The notes: generated by a model from the letters alone, not told the origin. A stretch of 64,000 nucleotides of DNA from Chionoecetes opilio (GCA_016584305.1 JACEEZ010022620.1:18828-82827); one strand, 5' to 3'. Counted from the stretch's first letter, positions 34,700-48,129 are shown. Numbers and translations are program-made.

Positions 34700-35010
34700 A
34701 TTCTCCAAATTTACACTTTTTCCCTTCCTTCTTCCCCTAATTTTACATGTTTTCCCTTTCCTTTTCCCTTAATTTTACACCTTTTCCCTTTCTTTTTCCC
34801 TAATTTTACACCTTTTCCCTTTCTTTTCCCTTAATTTTACACCTTTTCCTCTCTTTTCCCACTGATTTTACACCTTTTCCTTTTCTTTTTCCCCTAATTT
34901 TATATCTTTCCCCTTTTTCCCCCTAATTTTATATCTTTTCACTTACTTTCTCCTTAATTTTACACCTTTTCCCTTTCTTTCTCCTTAAAAAGCCTTTCCC
35001 TTTCTTTTTC
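34700..35010. repeat. ~30-34-bp pyrimidine minisatellite
   Basis: TTTTCCCTTTCTTTTTCCC followed by TTAATTTTACACC recurs about nine times with small length changes. Confidence 0.85.
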
Positions 35011-36580
<1,570 letters not shown>

Positions 36581-36764
36581 CCTTCCCCCATCAAAATAGA
36601 AAATTCTCGTAGTGAGAATTTTCGTACCAGAAAAATAACTTAACATTATACCACAACAACCTTATTTTATTCACTCTAAAGATTCACTCCACATCTCACT
36701 AAATATAATCATCATCAACATACACTCACTAAGCAACCAGAGACATTATCTGGGAGATCACTCA

Positions 36765-37586
36765 TCATTCTGCACACCTCCACTTCCACCTTACGTGCCA
36801 CACCATCTTTCCTCTGTCGTTCACATATTGATACTTCCATATGTGTCTCCCGTACTCAACCCAACCTTGCTCCAGCAAGTACGAGAGCTCTACCTTAACC
36901 TCAGCGCCGACATCCATCTGTGGCGCCACACACAAGGCCACTCGATCCGCTGGTGGTTGTAGCTCTCTGGGGAAATACTCATTTAACATATACACACAAA
37001 AGGCCACCGCCTCAAAATACCTCACCACCATTTCTACCATGGTTAAGAGATAACAAACTGTGGACGCCCTCGAGGGGGTCCCATCAAATCTCCTAACACT
37101 CTCAAATGGCTCATCAAAAGGAACAGTGGGGACGAGGAGCGCACCGTTAGCACTTGTGTTAAGTTTTACCACTAACTTACATCTCAACTCGTGTTCATCT
37201 CCCTTTACCCCAACCCAGTCATGATCCCCATTACAAACTTCCCTTATCTGGGTCAACTCAGGGTCACGGTGTTGAGCGTCGATCGGGGCTTGCCGGCTAT
37301 TTATGGCTACCTGAACCTCTGAGGGTTCAATTACATCCTCGAAGAACTCTTCGAGACCAAGACTTTTCTCTACCACATCAGGAACTTCCTCTGCCGAGAC
37401 CTCTCTGTCTCTCTCATGGCGCGCCCACGAGGCGTCCATAGCACTGGTCACCTCACACACAGGAAAAAGTTCAGGCTCCTCTCGCTCAAGCTTACTCACC
37501 TCACTGGGTGCGACCATGCTGGGATGTTCAGACAGGGCAGGCGGGCTCATTTTCCCGCCAGCCAAATCGTTCCCCACGTTCCCCAC
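36765..37586 (-). pseudogene. Pol-region remnant of Gypsy-type element
   Basis: 273 codons in a frame different from gag, overlapping its end by 40 bases. The first residues (GNDLAGGKM) look like the end of a retropepsin domain. After that it is acidic and unstructured (about 15-110), then 111-273 with no recognised domain. No YXDD, RNase H or integrase motif. The overlap could be a frameshift mutation or the trace of a frameshift signal. A short near-repeat GTGGGGAACGTGGGGAACG at the junction makes slippage or mutation plausible. Confidence 0.5.
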
Positions 37587-38776
37587 AAATCCACACCAGT
37601 CACAGGGAGCTGATCAACCAGCCCTACTAACACGGGCCCATTAACTAGCCCACAGCTCAACTTCACTTCAGCGAGCGGCACTGACTCAAATCCCCACAGT
37701 GACCTTATGGCTACTCTCTTACCCGTTTCCTCCACGGGGACAAGACTTGCAAGCATAAGGGATTGCAACGCCCCTGAATCCCTTAAAATGGTAGGTTCTG
37801 CTTCCCCCCCCTGGGAGCTCACAGAACCTTGGGACAAAAACGCTTGGTAGGTGCCAAGAGTTGGGTCCTTCTCAGCGCCCTCAAGAACAGAGCCTTCTGA
37901 TAGCACAGCGCCCTTCACGACACTCTCAACGCGCGTGTCTTCACTGAGGGTGGAAATCAAATAAACCGGCCTAACCGGAACATTAATGCCTTGAGCAACA
38001 CTCGTCCCCTTCACCATCACTACATCACATGCTGGCTCCTGGCTCGCGGGTGCTACACACACAGGTTTAAAGGCTGCCACATCTTTCGCCTTTTTCCAGC
38101 AATTCTGCGCGAGGTGTCCCGTGTAGCCACAATAGTGGCACTCCACGCGTGATCTGAAAGGCACGTAAGGTACGGCCCGGTTATTAACCCTGCCATAAGT
38201 GGGAGGGACAACTCTCGCAGGTACAACTCTCTCGACATGCGGACGTTCCTCCTTCCTCCCTCTTGTAAAGTGAGAGGTCGTCTCCAACGGGCCTCGATGA
38301 AACAAACTAAAATTCTCCGCCATCACCGCGGCATCCTCCACACGTTTAACACCCTTCTCATGAAGATACATCGAGGCCTCCTGCGTGACGCTCTCTCTGA
38401 ATTTTTCAAGCAAAATTAGTTCACTTAACTGATCAAAGTCTGACACCTTCTCTGCTCTTAACCACTGATGAAAACTATCTTTCAAAACTCTGGCAAATTC
38501 TACATGAGTCTGGTTGGCTGATTTACGGAAAGCACGAAATCTCTGGCGATACACTTCGGGAACACATTCATAGGCCTGGAGAATGACACTTTTTAACAAT
38601 TCATATTCATTAGCCTGCCCTTCAGAAAGGGCGGCATACACACTCTGTGCCTTCCCTTTCAATGCACTTTGCAAAAGGATTGGCCAATATTTCTTTGGCC
38701 AGGACATGCCATTAGCTACCTTTTCAAATGATCGGAAATATACTTCCAGATCGTCCTCTGAGAACAAGGGGACCAT
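37547..38776 (-). CDS. Gag-like polyprotein with CCHC knuckle and protease motif
   Basis: 409 codons. Residues about 1-160 are helical and capsid-like (YWPILLQSALKGKAQSVYAA, FRAFRKSANQTHVEFARVLK), similar in style to SCAN/retroviral-type capsid domains. A CX2CX4HX4C zinc knuckle (CHYCGYTGHLAQNC) is at about residues 213-226. A D-S-G motif (RDSGALQSL), as in aspartic proteases, is at about 330. The frame stays open upstream of this Met for some residues. A separate frame at 38814-39041 (MHELRL..., with a coiled-coil LQLQLEIAKVELEQAKVEA) is probably the gag N-terminus, separated by a frame change near 38820-38880. It would form the particle that packages element RNA. Confidence 0.7.
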   Translation of the reverse strand: MVPLFSEDDLEVYFRSFEKVANGMSWPKKYWPILLQSALKGKAQSVYAALSEGQANEYELLKSVILQAYECVPEVYRQRFRAFRKSANQTHVEFARVLKDSFHQWLRAEKVSDFDQLSELILLEKFRESVTQEASMYLHEKGVKRVEDAAVMAENFSLFHRGPLETTSHFTRGRKEERPHVERVVPARVVPPTYGRVNNRAVPYVPFRSRVECHYCGYTGHLAQNCWKKAKDVAAFKPVCVAPASQEPACDVVMVKGTSVAQGINVPVRPVYLISTLSEDTRVESVVKGAVLSEGSVLEGAEKDPTLGTYQAFLSQGSVSSQGGEAEPTILRDSGALQSLMLASLVPVEETGKRVAIRSLWGFESVPLAEVKLSCGLVNGPVLVGLVDQLPVTGVDLWGTWGTIWLAGK

Positions 38777-39168
38777 TCGCAGATAGCGAGTAACATCAAA
38801 CCTTTCTACCGCGTCACAAGCGGCGGCCCCTGATAAGCTCTGCTGCGCCTGGGCGCCCAGACGCCTCTACTTTAGCCTGTTCAAGCTCAACCTTGGCTAT
38901 CTCTAATTGAAGCTGCAACTCAATTACACGTGGCTCAGGTGAAGCCGGGCGACTTCCCTCACCGTCAGAGTACAAGTTGGGCATGATTCCTACTTCACAA
39001 TATACTCCAAAATACTGCCCAATAAGCCTCAGCTCATGCACACTGCGAGCTTCTAGCTCTCGCGCTCCGGGCCTACGTGCATTATTACACTCAGAAACAA
39101 AAATAAAGGGAGAGTAAGATCTGGCAACTCCTTTACACGAGGTATCCTGGCGAGGTCGCCAATTAATA

Positions 39169-40016
39169 TGTCACGGTCGGTGACACGAGGTCGCCACCCC
39201 AGGCCATGCCCCAGGGACACGTGGGTCTAATTAAGTTAATTCAGGATATTTAAAACAAGATCAACATATGAAATCCTTATATAATTAACACGCTTAACTC
39301 CAATTCCTTGGTACAACAACAGATAAACACTTGAATGCACGGTCACAGAAGATTCGCAGATAGGGATACCACGCGCAACGCTGCCAAAATCTCACTCACT
39401 CTCACTTTCCGTCTCTCTTTAACTTCCAGCCTCAACACACAAAAACACCTTAAGAGCACTTCTACTGAGCGTCTATACCATCACAAAAAGAATACTCCAC
39501 TGAGTCTCTATACCATCACAAAAAGAGTACTCCACTGAGTCTCTATACATAACACAACGCTTCTACTGAACGTTAATCATAACACACAACGCTTCAACTG
39601 AACGTTATCATCCCAATCACTAAAGAGCGCTTCTATTGAGCCTCATCACCTACTTCCCTCCTACTCTCACTTTCCGTAAATACAGCCAACTCGACATCGG
39701 TGAACCAATAATGCAGAAACAAGCTTTACAAAAATACTTACAATACCCTGGTATCAAGGGTGGAAGGAGGACTCACACAGCCTCCCACGTGGTGTACCCA
39801 CGCCGACACAGCGGCTCCTCACACAACCCTATACGAGTGGAATGATTGGAGTGGAGGGCGAAGCGAGGTCACGAACTGTTTTATATGGGTGACCTATCTG
39901 GCGGCGGGTGGCAACCCTCTCGTCACCTATACTTCCTCCAAAGGGGCGGAGCTACGCTCTGCCCCGGCCATCTTGACCTCTCAACACATACGCGGGAAAT
40001 ATGAATTTTCATCACA
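39169..40016 (-). repeat. 5' LTR of Gypsy-type element (element on minus strand)
   Basis: 848 bp, TGTCACGG...TCATCACA in plus-strand reading. The putative primer-binding site lies inside it at about 39146-39163. Confidence 0.92.
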
Positions 40017-40023
40017 ATATAAA

Positions 40024-40736
<713 letters not shown>

Positions 40737-40860
40737 TAATCAATCGCCTCTCTTCACAATTACACGTTAACAACCCAATTATTACCTATATCTTTCTATT
40801 TATCTTATTATTATCTTTATCAATCTTTACCTTTAACCATATCCAGTCCTTTCAATTCGT
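40737..40860. repeat. Direct repeat left of the SRBD1 segment
   Basis: AATCAATCGCCTCTCTTCAC, CAATTACACGTTAACAACCC and CAGTCCTTTCAATTC recur in order at 43261-43340. This copy has an extra TCTTTCTATTTATCTTATTA-like stretch in the middle. Confidence 0.75.
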
Positions 40861-40927
40861 GCTGACCGTGAAGATTGTCATCCCAGAAAACACCTATAAG
40901 TATTTTTTCAACTTCTGTCAACAAAAG

Positions 40928-42418
40928 TGGCTGGGCATGGCTGCTCCCCAGTACTACCGCACGCAGCTGGTCATGATGAGCACCGAGGACAGCTGGGAAA
41001 GGCTGGTGAAGCCATTTATGATGCGGCAGATTCGCAGTGAGCTGACGGAGAAGGCTGAGATTGCCTCTGTGGAGGTGTTTGCAGCCAACCTGAGGAAGTT
41101 ACTCCTCACCCCACCAGTGCGGGGAAAGACCATCCTTGCTATTGACCCAGGATATACAAATGGGTGTAAGATAGGAGTGACCAATCCTAACGGTGACAAG
41201 CTGCTAACAACCACTATATATCCTTTCCGCGGCAACCAGCACGTGCCCACGGAGGACTGGATTAAAGACCACAACGCCCGCACTCTTAGAGAGATTGTAC
41301 ACAAGTTTGGATGTGAGCTGTTTGCCGTAGGTAATGGGTGTGGGTGCCGGGAGACCGAGACCTACCTCAGTCGCCTCATCGCCCAGAAGTGCTTTGAGCC
41401 ATACAACGTGCAGTACACCATCATCAACGAGACCGGCGCCTCGCAGTACTCCGTGTCCCCTGAAGCCAAGATAGAGTTTCCGGGTCTTGATCCAAACCAC
41501 ATTAGTGCCTTGTCGTTGGCGCGGCGGCTGCAGGACCCGCTGCTGGAGTACATCAAGGTGCACCCGATGCACATGGGCGTGGGCATGTACCAGCACGACA
41601 TCCCCGAGCGTATCCTCCACGCCTCCCTGGACTCTGTCATGACCGAGTGTGTATCCTTTGTGGGTGTGGACATCAATTGTGCTTCAGAGTTTGTACTAAG
41701 GAAGTTGTCGGGGTTGAACAAGTCACGTGCAGCAAATATAGTTGAATATAGGAAGACCAAGGGACCCTTCATCAACAGGGAGCAGTTGAAGTCAGTGAAG
41801 GGGGTGGGTCCTCGCACCTTTGAGCAGTGTGCAGGCTTCATCAGAATAATGCCTGAAACACTTGCTAATGAAGTCAACAGAACTCCACAGGGAAAGAAGA
41901 GAGCAGAGAGAGAGGCAGTGGACACGCTGGATCGCACAATGATCCATCCAGAGTCATATACCATAGCACGGAAATTTTTGGGCATGGTTGGTGTGCATCA
42001 GCAGGACATTGGCGGTGACCACCTTATCCGCACCATGCAGCTCTTCATGCAGACAACCAGTATGGAGGATGTGGCCAGGCAGTGTGAAGCCAGCCTGCCC
42101 ACCATGCAGCTCCTCATCGAGGGTCTGGCACAGCCCCTCGACTATGACATCCGGGCACAGTTTGAAAAGCCACTGTTCCGCCAGGGCATCACCTCCATAG
42201 ACGACGTGTCGCTTGGTACCAAGCTGAGAGGGTCTGTTAGAAATGTTGTTCACTTTGGCGCTTTTGTTGATGTTGGTCTTGGCCAAGATGGACTGGTGCA
42301 CTCCTCCAAGATGGGCGGCATGAGGGTGGAGCTTGGCAACATTGTGGAGGTGACCGTCATTGCTGTTGAGAAAGGTCGGGGAAGAATTAGTTTAATGTTA
42401 CATAGAGTACTCAGTTGA
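40928..42418 (+). CDS. SRBD1: SRBD1 (Tex-like S1 RNA-binding protein), C-terminal half
   Basis: About 496 codons to the TGA. In order: a Tex-type linker (RSELTEKAEIASVEVFAANL); a YqgF/RNase H-like domain (ILAIDPGYTNGCKIGV, then VGNGCGCRETETYL and IINETGASQYSVS); tandem helix-hairpin-helix (GVDINCASEFVLRKLSGLN, LKSVKGVGPRTFEQCAGF); a linker; and a C-terminal S1 domain (GTKLRGSVRNVVHFGAFVDV...GLVHSSKM). This is the layout of bacterial Tex and its animal homologue SRBD1, nucleic-acid-binding proteins linked to transcription and RNA handling. Animal SRBD1 has about 1000 residues, so the N-terminal half is missing. The frame is open from an ATG at 40730, but that leader is hydrophobic and lies in a repeat. 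I place the exon start after the AG at 40927 (codon TGG); other AGs nearby are possible. It is either a large terminal exon or part of a retrocopy. Confidence 0.85.
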   Translation, partial: WLGMAAPQYYRTQLVMMSTEDSWERLVKPFMMRQIRSELTEKAEIASVEVFAANLRKLLLTPPVRGKTILAIDPGYTNGCKIGVTNPNGDKLLTTTIYPFRGNQHVPTEDWIKDHNARTLREIVHKFGCELFAVGNGCGCRETETYLSRLIAQKCFEPYNVQYTIINETGASQYSVSPEAKIEFPGLDPNHISALSLARRLQDPLLEYIKVHPMHMGVGMYQHDIPERILHASLDSVMTECVSFVGVDINCASEFVLRKLSGLNKSRAANIVEYRKTKGPFINREQLKSVKGVGPRTFEQCAGFIRIMPETLANEVNRTPQGKKRAEREAVDTLDRTMIHPESYTIARKFLGMVGVHQQDIGGDHLIRTMQLFMQTTSMEDVARQCEASLPTMQLLIEGLAQPLDYDIRAQFEKPLFRQGITSIDDVSLGTKLRGSVRNVVHFGAFVDVGLGQDGLVHSSKMGGMRVELGNIVEVTVIAVEKGRGRISLMLHRVLS

Positions 42419-43133
42419 AGTGTGTGTCAGGTGATTGTCCATTGCATATATCAGATCTGCTGGGAATCAATCAAGAGAAGTCATCAAGAGCTATTTGTTT
42501 GAAATGGATTTTTTTTTTTTTCCCCTTTTCACATTGGGGTACTAATTCTTTGTAAGGTGTAGAAAATGAGGTAATGAGCTGGGTAGTGTTGGTGTGTGAT
42601 GGTGCAGCTCCTCACAATGACTTAGATTTTGAGCAGAATCAACCATTCTGTTCCCTCATCGGTGAAACTCATGCTAAACAACAAAAGGACACAAATGGAT
42701 GGATTTCCAGCCCAAGTGTCCCTCAAAGCTAACCACGAAGTGGGGGATATCAATCTACACTTCAACAGGACCAACCGATTGCTAGAGGAAAGAAGAAATT
42801 TCTTTTAGCAATGTACTGCCTGAGACGTTAGAATAGAATAGACATCTGTTCTGATGTCTAAAGCACAAACCTATTGGTTATAGCCATTTGTGTACACTGT
42901 CTCGGACCTGTTACAACTCGCAACACAATGCCAAGGTTTTTGTTGTTATTATCTTATATATAATTACAGTGAACACAGGTGATATGTTCATGATGCAGGA
43001 CGAAGCTGCTGCTGTGCCTGTTCTGAAGGACATTCCTTGGGAGCATCTCGGCAAAATGCTGATGAATGGAACCCAATATTTAGCATTTCAAATGTGGCAG
43101 GACAGCTATATTTTGCTTGTACCTGAATTTATC
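42419..43133. other. Region downstream of SRBD1, probable 3' UTR
   Basis: No AATAAA is obvious. A frame at 42888-43157 contains GDMFMMQDEAAAVPVLKDIP and WEHLGKMLMNGTQYLAFQMW after a possible acceptor (tatataattacag at 42967), and it runs into the LINE tail, ending RNYHV. It might be a small exon of unknown gene, but there is no partner exon, so I do not call it. Confidence 0.4.
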
Positions 43134-43208
43134 AGAAGCAGGAACTACCACGTGTAGGTCTCACGGCCTCTTGTAGCTTCCTTATTTTCTTATGTTCTTA
43201 TGTTCTTA
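43134..43208 (+). mobile_element. CR1-like LINE 3' end, severely 5'-truncated
   Basis: AGGAACTACCACGTGTAGG, TCACGGCCTCTTGTAGCTTC and TTATTTTCTTATGTTCTTATGTTC match the end of the LINE at 33000-33065. Confidence 0.85.
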
Positions 43209-43260
43209 ATTCCTCACAAACACAGACAAAAACAACAAAACTATGCTAAAAACAACTGCC

Positions 43261-43340
43261 AATCAATCGTTTCTCTTCACAATTACACGTTAGCAACCCA
43301 ATTATCTTTACCTTCAACCATGTTCAGTCCTTTCAATTCC
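43261..43340. repeat. Direct repeat right of the SRBD1 segment
   Basis: Diverged copy of 40737-40860. Next to it, TTCCTCACAAACACA occurs twice (43210 and 43337). Confidence 0.7.
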
Positions 43341-43482
43341 TCACAAACACAACAACAACAACAAAAATACTGGAAACAATTACAATATGACTAATTTGGT
43401 TTTAATTGCTCAAAGTTGTAATAATATCAGAGAGCAAAACGTCAAGTGTTATATAAAAGTTCATGAGTGTGTGTGATGTCAT

Positions 43483-43629
<147 letters not shown>

Positions 43630-43737
43630 CTCCCTTTACCTCTAATAATGCACGTAATAATACATGATTTATATTATGCATAACGTTGTATAACCTGTGT
43701 ACTGCCTCTGTGATGTAATGTATTGTGATGTTATATT

Positions 43738-43875
<138 letters not shown>

Positions 43876-44326
43876 ACTTGTCGTACGAGAATGTGGTAAT
43901 TATAACAAAGGAACTCACACGTCTGCTAGGGAAAGGGGGAAGGGGGAGGGGAAAAGAGGGGAAAAGAGAAGGGGAGAAGAGGGGGAGGAAGGGATGGGGA
44001 ATGGGGGAAGAGAAGGGGGATGAACGAAGGGAGGGGAGGAGAAGGGGAGGGGGGGGGTAACATACATGATGCATCCTTTTAGGCATGAATATTGCTTTAC
44101 CTTTTCAGTGAGGCACAGAAATTTTTACCGCTCCGTCAGCCCAGAGTGGTTCGCTGGCACAGAGCCACGACGAATGACATGGCACTGACCTCTCTCAACA
44201 GCCTCACCACCCGTTACTCCTAACCCAACATGACCTCACTCCCCCTACTTATTCATCTGCTCGTACATGAAAATCAGGAAAACGCATTAGTTCAAACAAA
44301 TCAAAGTTCTCAGACAGCGTTAAGAG

Positions 44327-44700
44327 AACAGAGAACATAAGAATAAAAGAAAATAAGGAAACTACAAGAGGCCGTGAGACCTACACGAGGTAGTTCCTGT
44401 TACTTAACACTACCTACATACACCTTTCATCCCCATCCATGAATTTATCCAGCCTCCTTCTAAAGCCCCCTAATGACTCAGCACTAACTACCTGACGACT
44501 GAGTCCATGCCAATCCTTTACCACCCTATTTGTGAACCAGTTTTTCCCTATTTCTTTTTTTATTTCTAAGCTTTTCCAGCTTGAATCCGTTACTTCTTGT
44601 TCTACCCTGGTTACTAGCCGTAAAAACTTTTCCTACATCGCCTTTATTGTACCAGAGCCATTTTAGGTACGGTACATAAACGTATTGTCGTATCTCGAAT
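44327..44700 (-). mobile_element. CR1-like LINE 3' fragment, minus strand
   Basis: Begins GAACATAAGAATAAAAGAAAATAAGG and reads on the minus strand up to a segment encoding NQGRTRSNGFKLEKL, the same C-terminal ORF2 region as at 32790-32830. It is 5'-truncated. It also provides an uninterrupted reference for the MITE insertion at 47223 (AGCCTCCTTCTAAAGCCCCC near 44452). Confidence 0.8.
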
Positions 44701-44779
44701 AGCGTCACTCACTAATGTTACATCCGTTCGCTCATTTCCTAAGTCTGTCTCGCTCTGTACATAAATAGATATCCTTCCC

Positions 44780-45927
44780 TTTAAAGACAGACTCTGCTTC
44801 TATTGATATTTTCCATGTAAAATGTTTGCGAGCAAAATATTAAATGGCGAAAACATTTTACATGTAAAATATCAATAGAAGCGGAGTTTAATTAGCTTTC
44901 CATTGATATATTTCGTTTAGTGATAAATGAATTAGCGGCTTGCATAAATTAGCGTTAACTATATATAAAAAATCATGAAATCGGGTAATCTCCGACCTAA
45001 TATATGTTTATCAGTATAAAATATATACTGTTATCTTCGGAAATGTTTGTTCTATAATATTATCAAATAAAAAACCGTAAAACACAATAAAAAAATGCCA
45101 TTATGAGACTTTCAAGAAATATGCATGAACTTAAACTTTTCGCCATTTAATATTTTGTTAAAAAACGTTTTACATGGAGAATATCAATAGAAGCGGAATT
45201 TAATTAGCTTTCCATTGATATATTTCCTTTTCTGATAAATGAATTAGAACCATGCATAAATTAGCGTTAACTAAATAAATAACATCATGAAATCGGGTAA
45301 ATTACCAGATTTCATGATGTTATTTATTTAGTTAACGCTAATTTATGCATGGTTCTAATTCATTTATCAGAAAAAAAAATATATCCATGGAAAGCTAATT
45401 ACATTCTGCTTCTATTGATATTCTCCTTGTAAAAAATATTTCACAAAATATTAAATGGCGAAAAGTTTAAGTTCATGCCTATTTCTTGAAAGTCTCATAA
45501 TGGCATTTTTTTATTGTGTTTTAGGGTTTTTTATTTGATAATATTATAGAACCAAAATTTCCGAAGATAACATTATATATTTTATACTGATAAACATATA
45601 TTAGGTAGGAAATTACCCGATTTAATGATTTTTTAGATTTAGTTAACGCTAATTTATGCATGCCGCTAATTCATTTATCACTAAACGAAATATATCAATG
45701 GAAAGCTAATTAAACTCCGCTTCTATTGATATTCTACATGTAAAATGTTTGCGAGCAAAATATTAAATGACGAAGAGTTTAAGTTAATGCATATTTCTTG
45801 AAAGTCTCATAATGGCATTTTCTTTGTGTGTTTTACGGTTTTTTATTTGATAATATTATAGAACAAACATTTCCGAACATAACAATATATCTTTTATACT
45901 GATAAACATTATATTAGGTAGGTAAAC
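44780..45927. repeat. ~312-bp unit in head-to-head inverted array
   Basis: Two plus-oriented units (45301-45612 and 45613-45927) face one full and one partial minus-oriented unit (about 44990-45300 and 44880-44990). The centre is GGTAA-A-TTACC at 45297-45306. Each unit holds TTAGTTAACGCTAATTTATGC, CGCTTCTATTGATATT, AAATATTAAATGGCG and CTTGAAAGTCTCATAATGGC words. The left edge (44785-44880) is a small hairpin made of the CGCTTCTATTGATATT end word and its inverse. Confidence 0.75.
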
Positions 45928-46257
45928 TTGTACGGGGAGCGGAGCGGGTTGTATCCTTATGGTGTGACGTCACGGGCGATCCACCAGGCCTTGTCTCTCG
46001 GTGGTCTCGGTTATACTGTCTGTTCTATTTGTGCCTAACTTTGAACCCATAGTAGGCTACCGACCGAAATAGTACCTTTAAACCCATGGAAAATACCGAA
46101 CACGTACCCAGCCACTGTCCGTCAGCAGTCAGCTTAGCCAGACGCCATCCCTTTCATTTTCTTGAGAGATGTTCCGCGGAAAAAAAAAAAAAAAAATCAT
46201 AATAAATAAAATAATATATAATAAAAAGACTAATAATAATATTGATGTTTTTTACTC
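45928..46257. other. Spacer with CRE-type palindrome and poly-A
   Basis: TGACGTCA, the CRE/CREB-type palindrome, is at 45965-45972 in a GC-richer stretch (GGGAGCGGAGCGGG before it). No transcript is evident nearby, so a promoter role is speculation. Poly-A is at 46180-46195. Confidence 0.3.
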
Positions 46258-46281
46258 GAAATATATATGTTTGTAAGGGAC

Positions 46282-46540
<259 letters not shown>

Positions 46541-46719
46541 AAAAATCTGTATTTCTCCTTCGATAAGATTTTACACACATCAGAAACGACAAGAAATTAT
46601 TACAAATCACCCTCGTTACGTTAACTAACCATCATGATCTATAAAAGAAAACATGATCAACAGTAACCACCGCTATAATTGCCATTGATTAGTTAGGGTT
46701 TAATTAAAGTGATTCTAAT

Positions 46720-46980
46720 TACCGTAGAATAACACTATAGTCGCCAGTCACTTTCCACTGCACTAATGTCGCCAGGCACAATATATTACGAGTTTAGCAT
46801 CCCTGCAAACTTGTATGTGCCACTGAAGAGACATGCACAGTAGTTTATATTATATACATCACACTACATGTCTTCAGTGGCACATAAAAGGCTGTAGTGA
46901 TGCTAAAATTCGTAATATATTGTGCCTGGCGACATTAGTGCAGTGGCGAGTGACTGACGACTATAGCGTTATCTTCGGTA
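46720..46980. mobile_element. TA-flanked MITE with ~115-bp inverted arms
   Basis: The left arm CCGTAGAATAACACTATAG and the right-arm inverse CCGAAGATAACGCTATAG continue through GTCACT..CCACTGCACTAATG and TCGCCAGGCACAATATATTA to TATGTGCCACTGAAGA. TA lies on both edges. 261 bp, non-coding, loop about 30 bp. Fits a Tc1/mariner-type non-autonomous element. Confidence 0.7.
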
Positions 46981-47087
46981 GCGAAGGACCACGAAAACTG
47001 ACCCAAACAAAACCGCTAATCTAAACACAAACACGATAAAACATGAATATGGGAAGGAAAAAAGGATGGAATAACAATAATAAGAGT

Positions 47088-47550
47088 AAGAACATAAGAA
47101 CATAAGAAAATAAGGAAGCTGCAAGGGGCCGTGAGACCTATACACGTGGTAGTTCCTGTTACTTAACACTACCTACATCCACCTTTCATCCCCATCCATA
47201 AAGCTGTCTAGCCTCCTTTTAACCCCTTCACGCCCAGATCTTTTCTTTGCTATAAAAAATGGTCTGTTGTTAGCCATAAAATTCCGAAAAGTAACTGAAT
47301 ATACCAAATTAGTTAGTCGACAAGGATACTAAACAGGTCATGTCTATAAAATATTGCTTATATTCCCTAAAAATCGTCTAATGGTGGCAAAATTTCAATG
47401 GAAATTACGTTCTGGGTCTCAAGGGGTTAAACCTCCCTAATGACTCCGCACTAACTACCTATCTACTGAGTCCATTCCAATCATTTACCACCCTATTTGT
47501 GAACCATTCTCCTTATTTCATTTTGTAATCTACGCTTTTCCGGAATTAAA
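47088..47550 (-). mobile_element. CR1-like LINE 3' fragment, minus strand, split by a MITE
   Basis: GAACATAAGAACATAAGAAAATAAGG and TGTTACTTAACACTACCTAC match the LINE end. Sequence after the MITE (CCTAATGACTCCGCACTAAC, TTGTGAACCATTCTCC) continues the same fragment as at 44465-44545. Confidence 0.85.
47223..47426 (+). mobile_element. TTAA-flanked MITE inserted in LINE
   Basis: 204 bp between TTAA at 47219-47222 and 47427-47430. Left end CCCCTTCACGCCCAGATC; inverse of right end CCCCTTGAGACCCAGAACG. The intact LINE at 44452 lacks it. Confidence 0.88.
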
Positions 47551-47737
47551 ATAAGAGTAAGGGTAAATGAATGAAGGATGAACAGTAACCAGCTAAGCAA
47601 TTGGTCCTGTCCCGCAAACGTCTTGTTGTCATGGTAATATCCCGGCCTTCCATTACACATCCACAGCCCGTATTTGCATATCAGACGGAGACAGACGCGG
47701 CCAAAACCAAGGCAGGCAACATGTGTACCCATAACGC

Positions 47738-47948
47738 ACACACACACACACACACGCAAACACACACACACACACGCAAACACACACCCACACACACCCA
47801 CACACACATGCACTCCCCCGGTCTCCCCCCCCACCCACACACCCACACACCCACACACCCACACACACACATACACACACAAGTAGTAGTAGTAGAAGTA
47901 GTATTAGTAGAGGTATTAGCAGAAGTAGTAGTAGTAGTAGCAGAAGTA
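47738..47948. repeat. (CA)n then (AGT)n microsatellites
   Basis: CA repeat to 47881 with CCCC interruptions, then AGT/AGC trinucleotides to about 47948. His/Thr and Cys/Val frames are by-products. Confidence 0.95.
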
Positions 47949-48129
47949 ACTAACCAAACATGATAAAAACTCTAATTAATTGATAGGTACTGCATCATAT
48001 ATTAATCTCCCTCATACTCTAATTGATAATCCCTCATATTAACACCCAATTAAGACGAAATATATAGCTACGATGAACAGCATTACCACAAAAAGCCAGC
48101 CAGTACTATAGAACTGAGTCACGAATACA

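Noticed and set aside
42888..43157. 89-codon frame ending in the LINE tail as a gene
   Set aside because: The last residues (RNYHV) come from the LINE 3' end, and no partner exon or known domain is visible.
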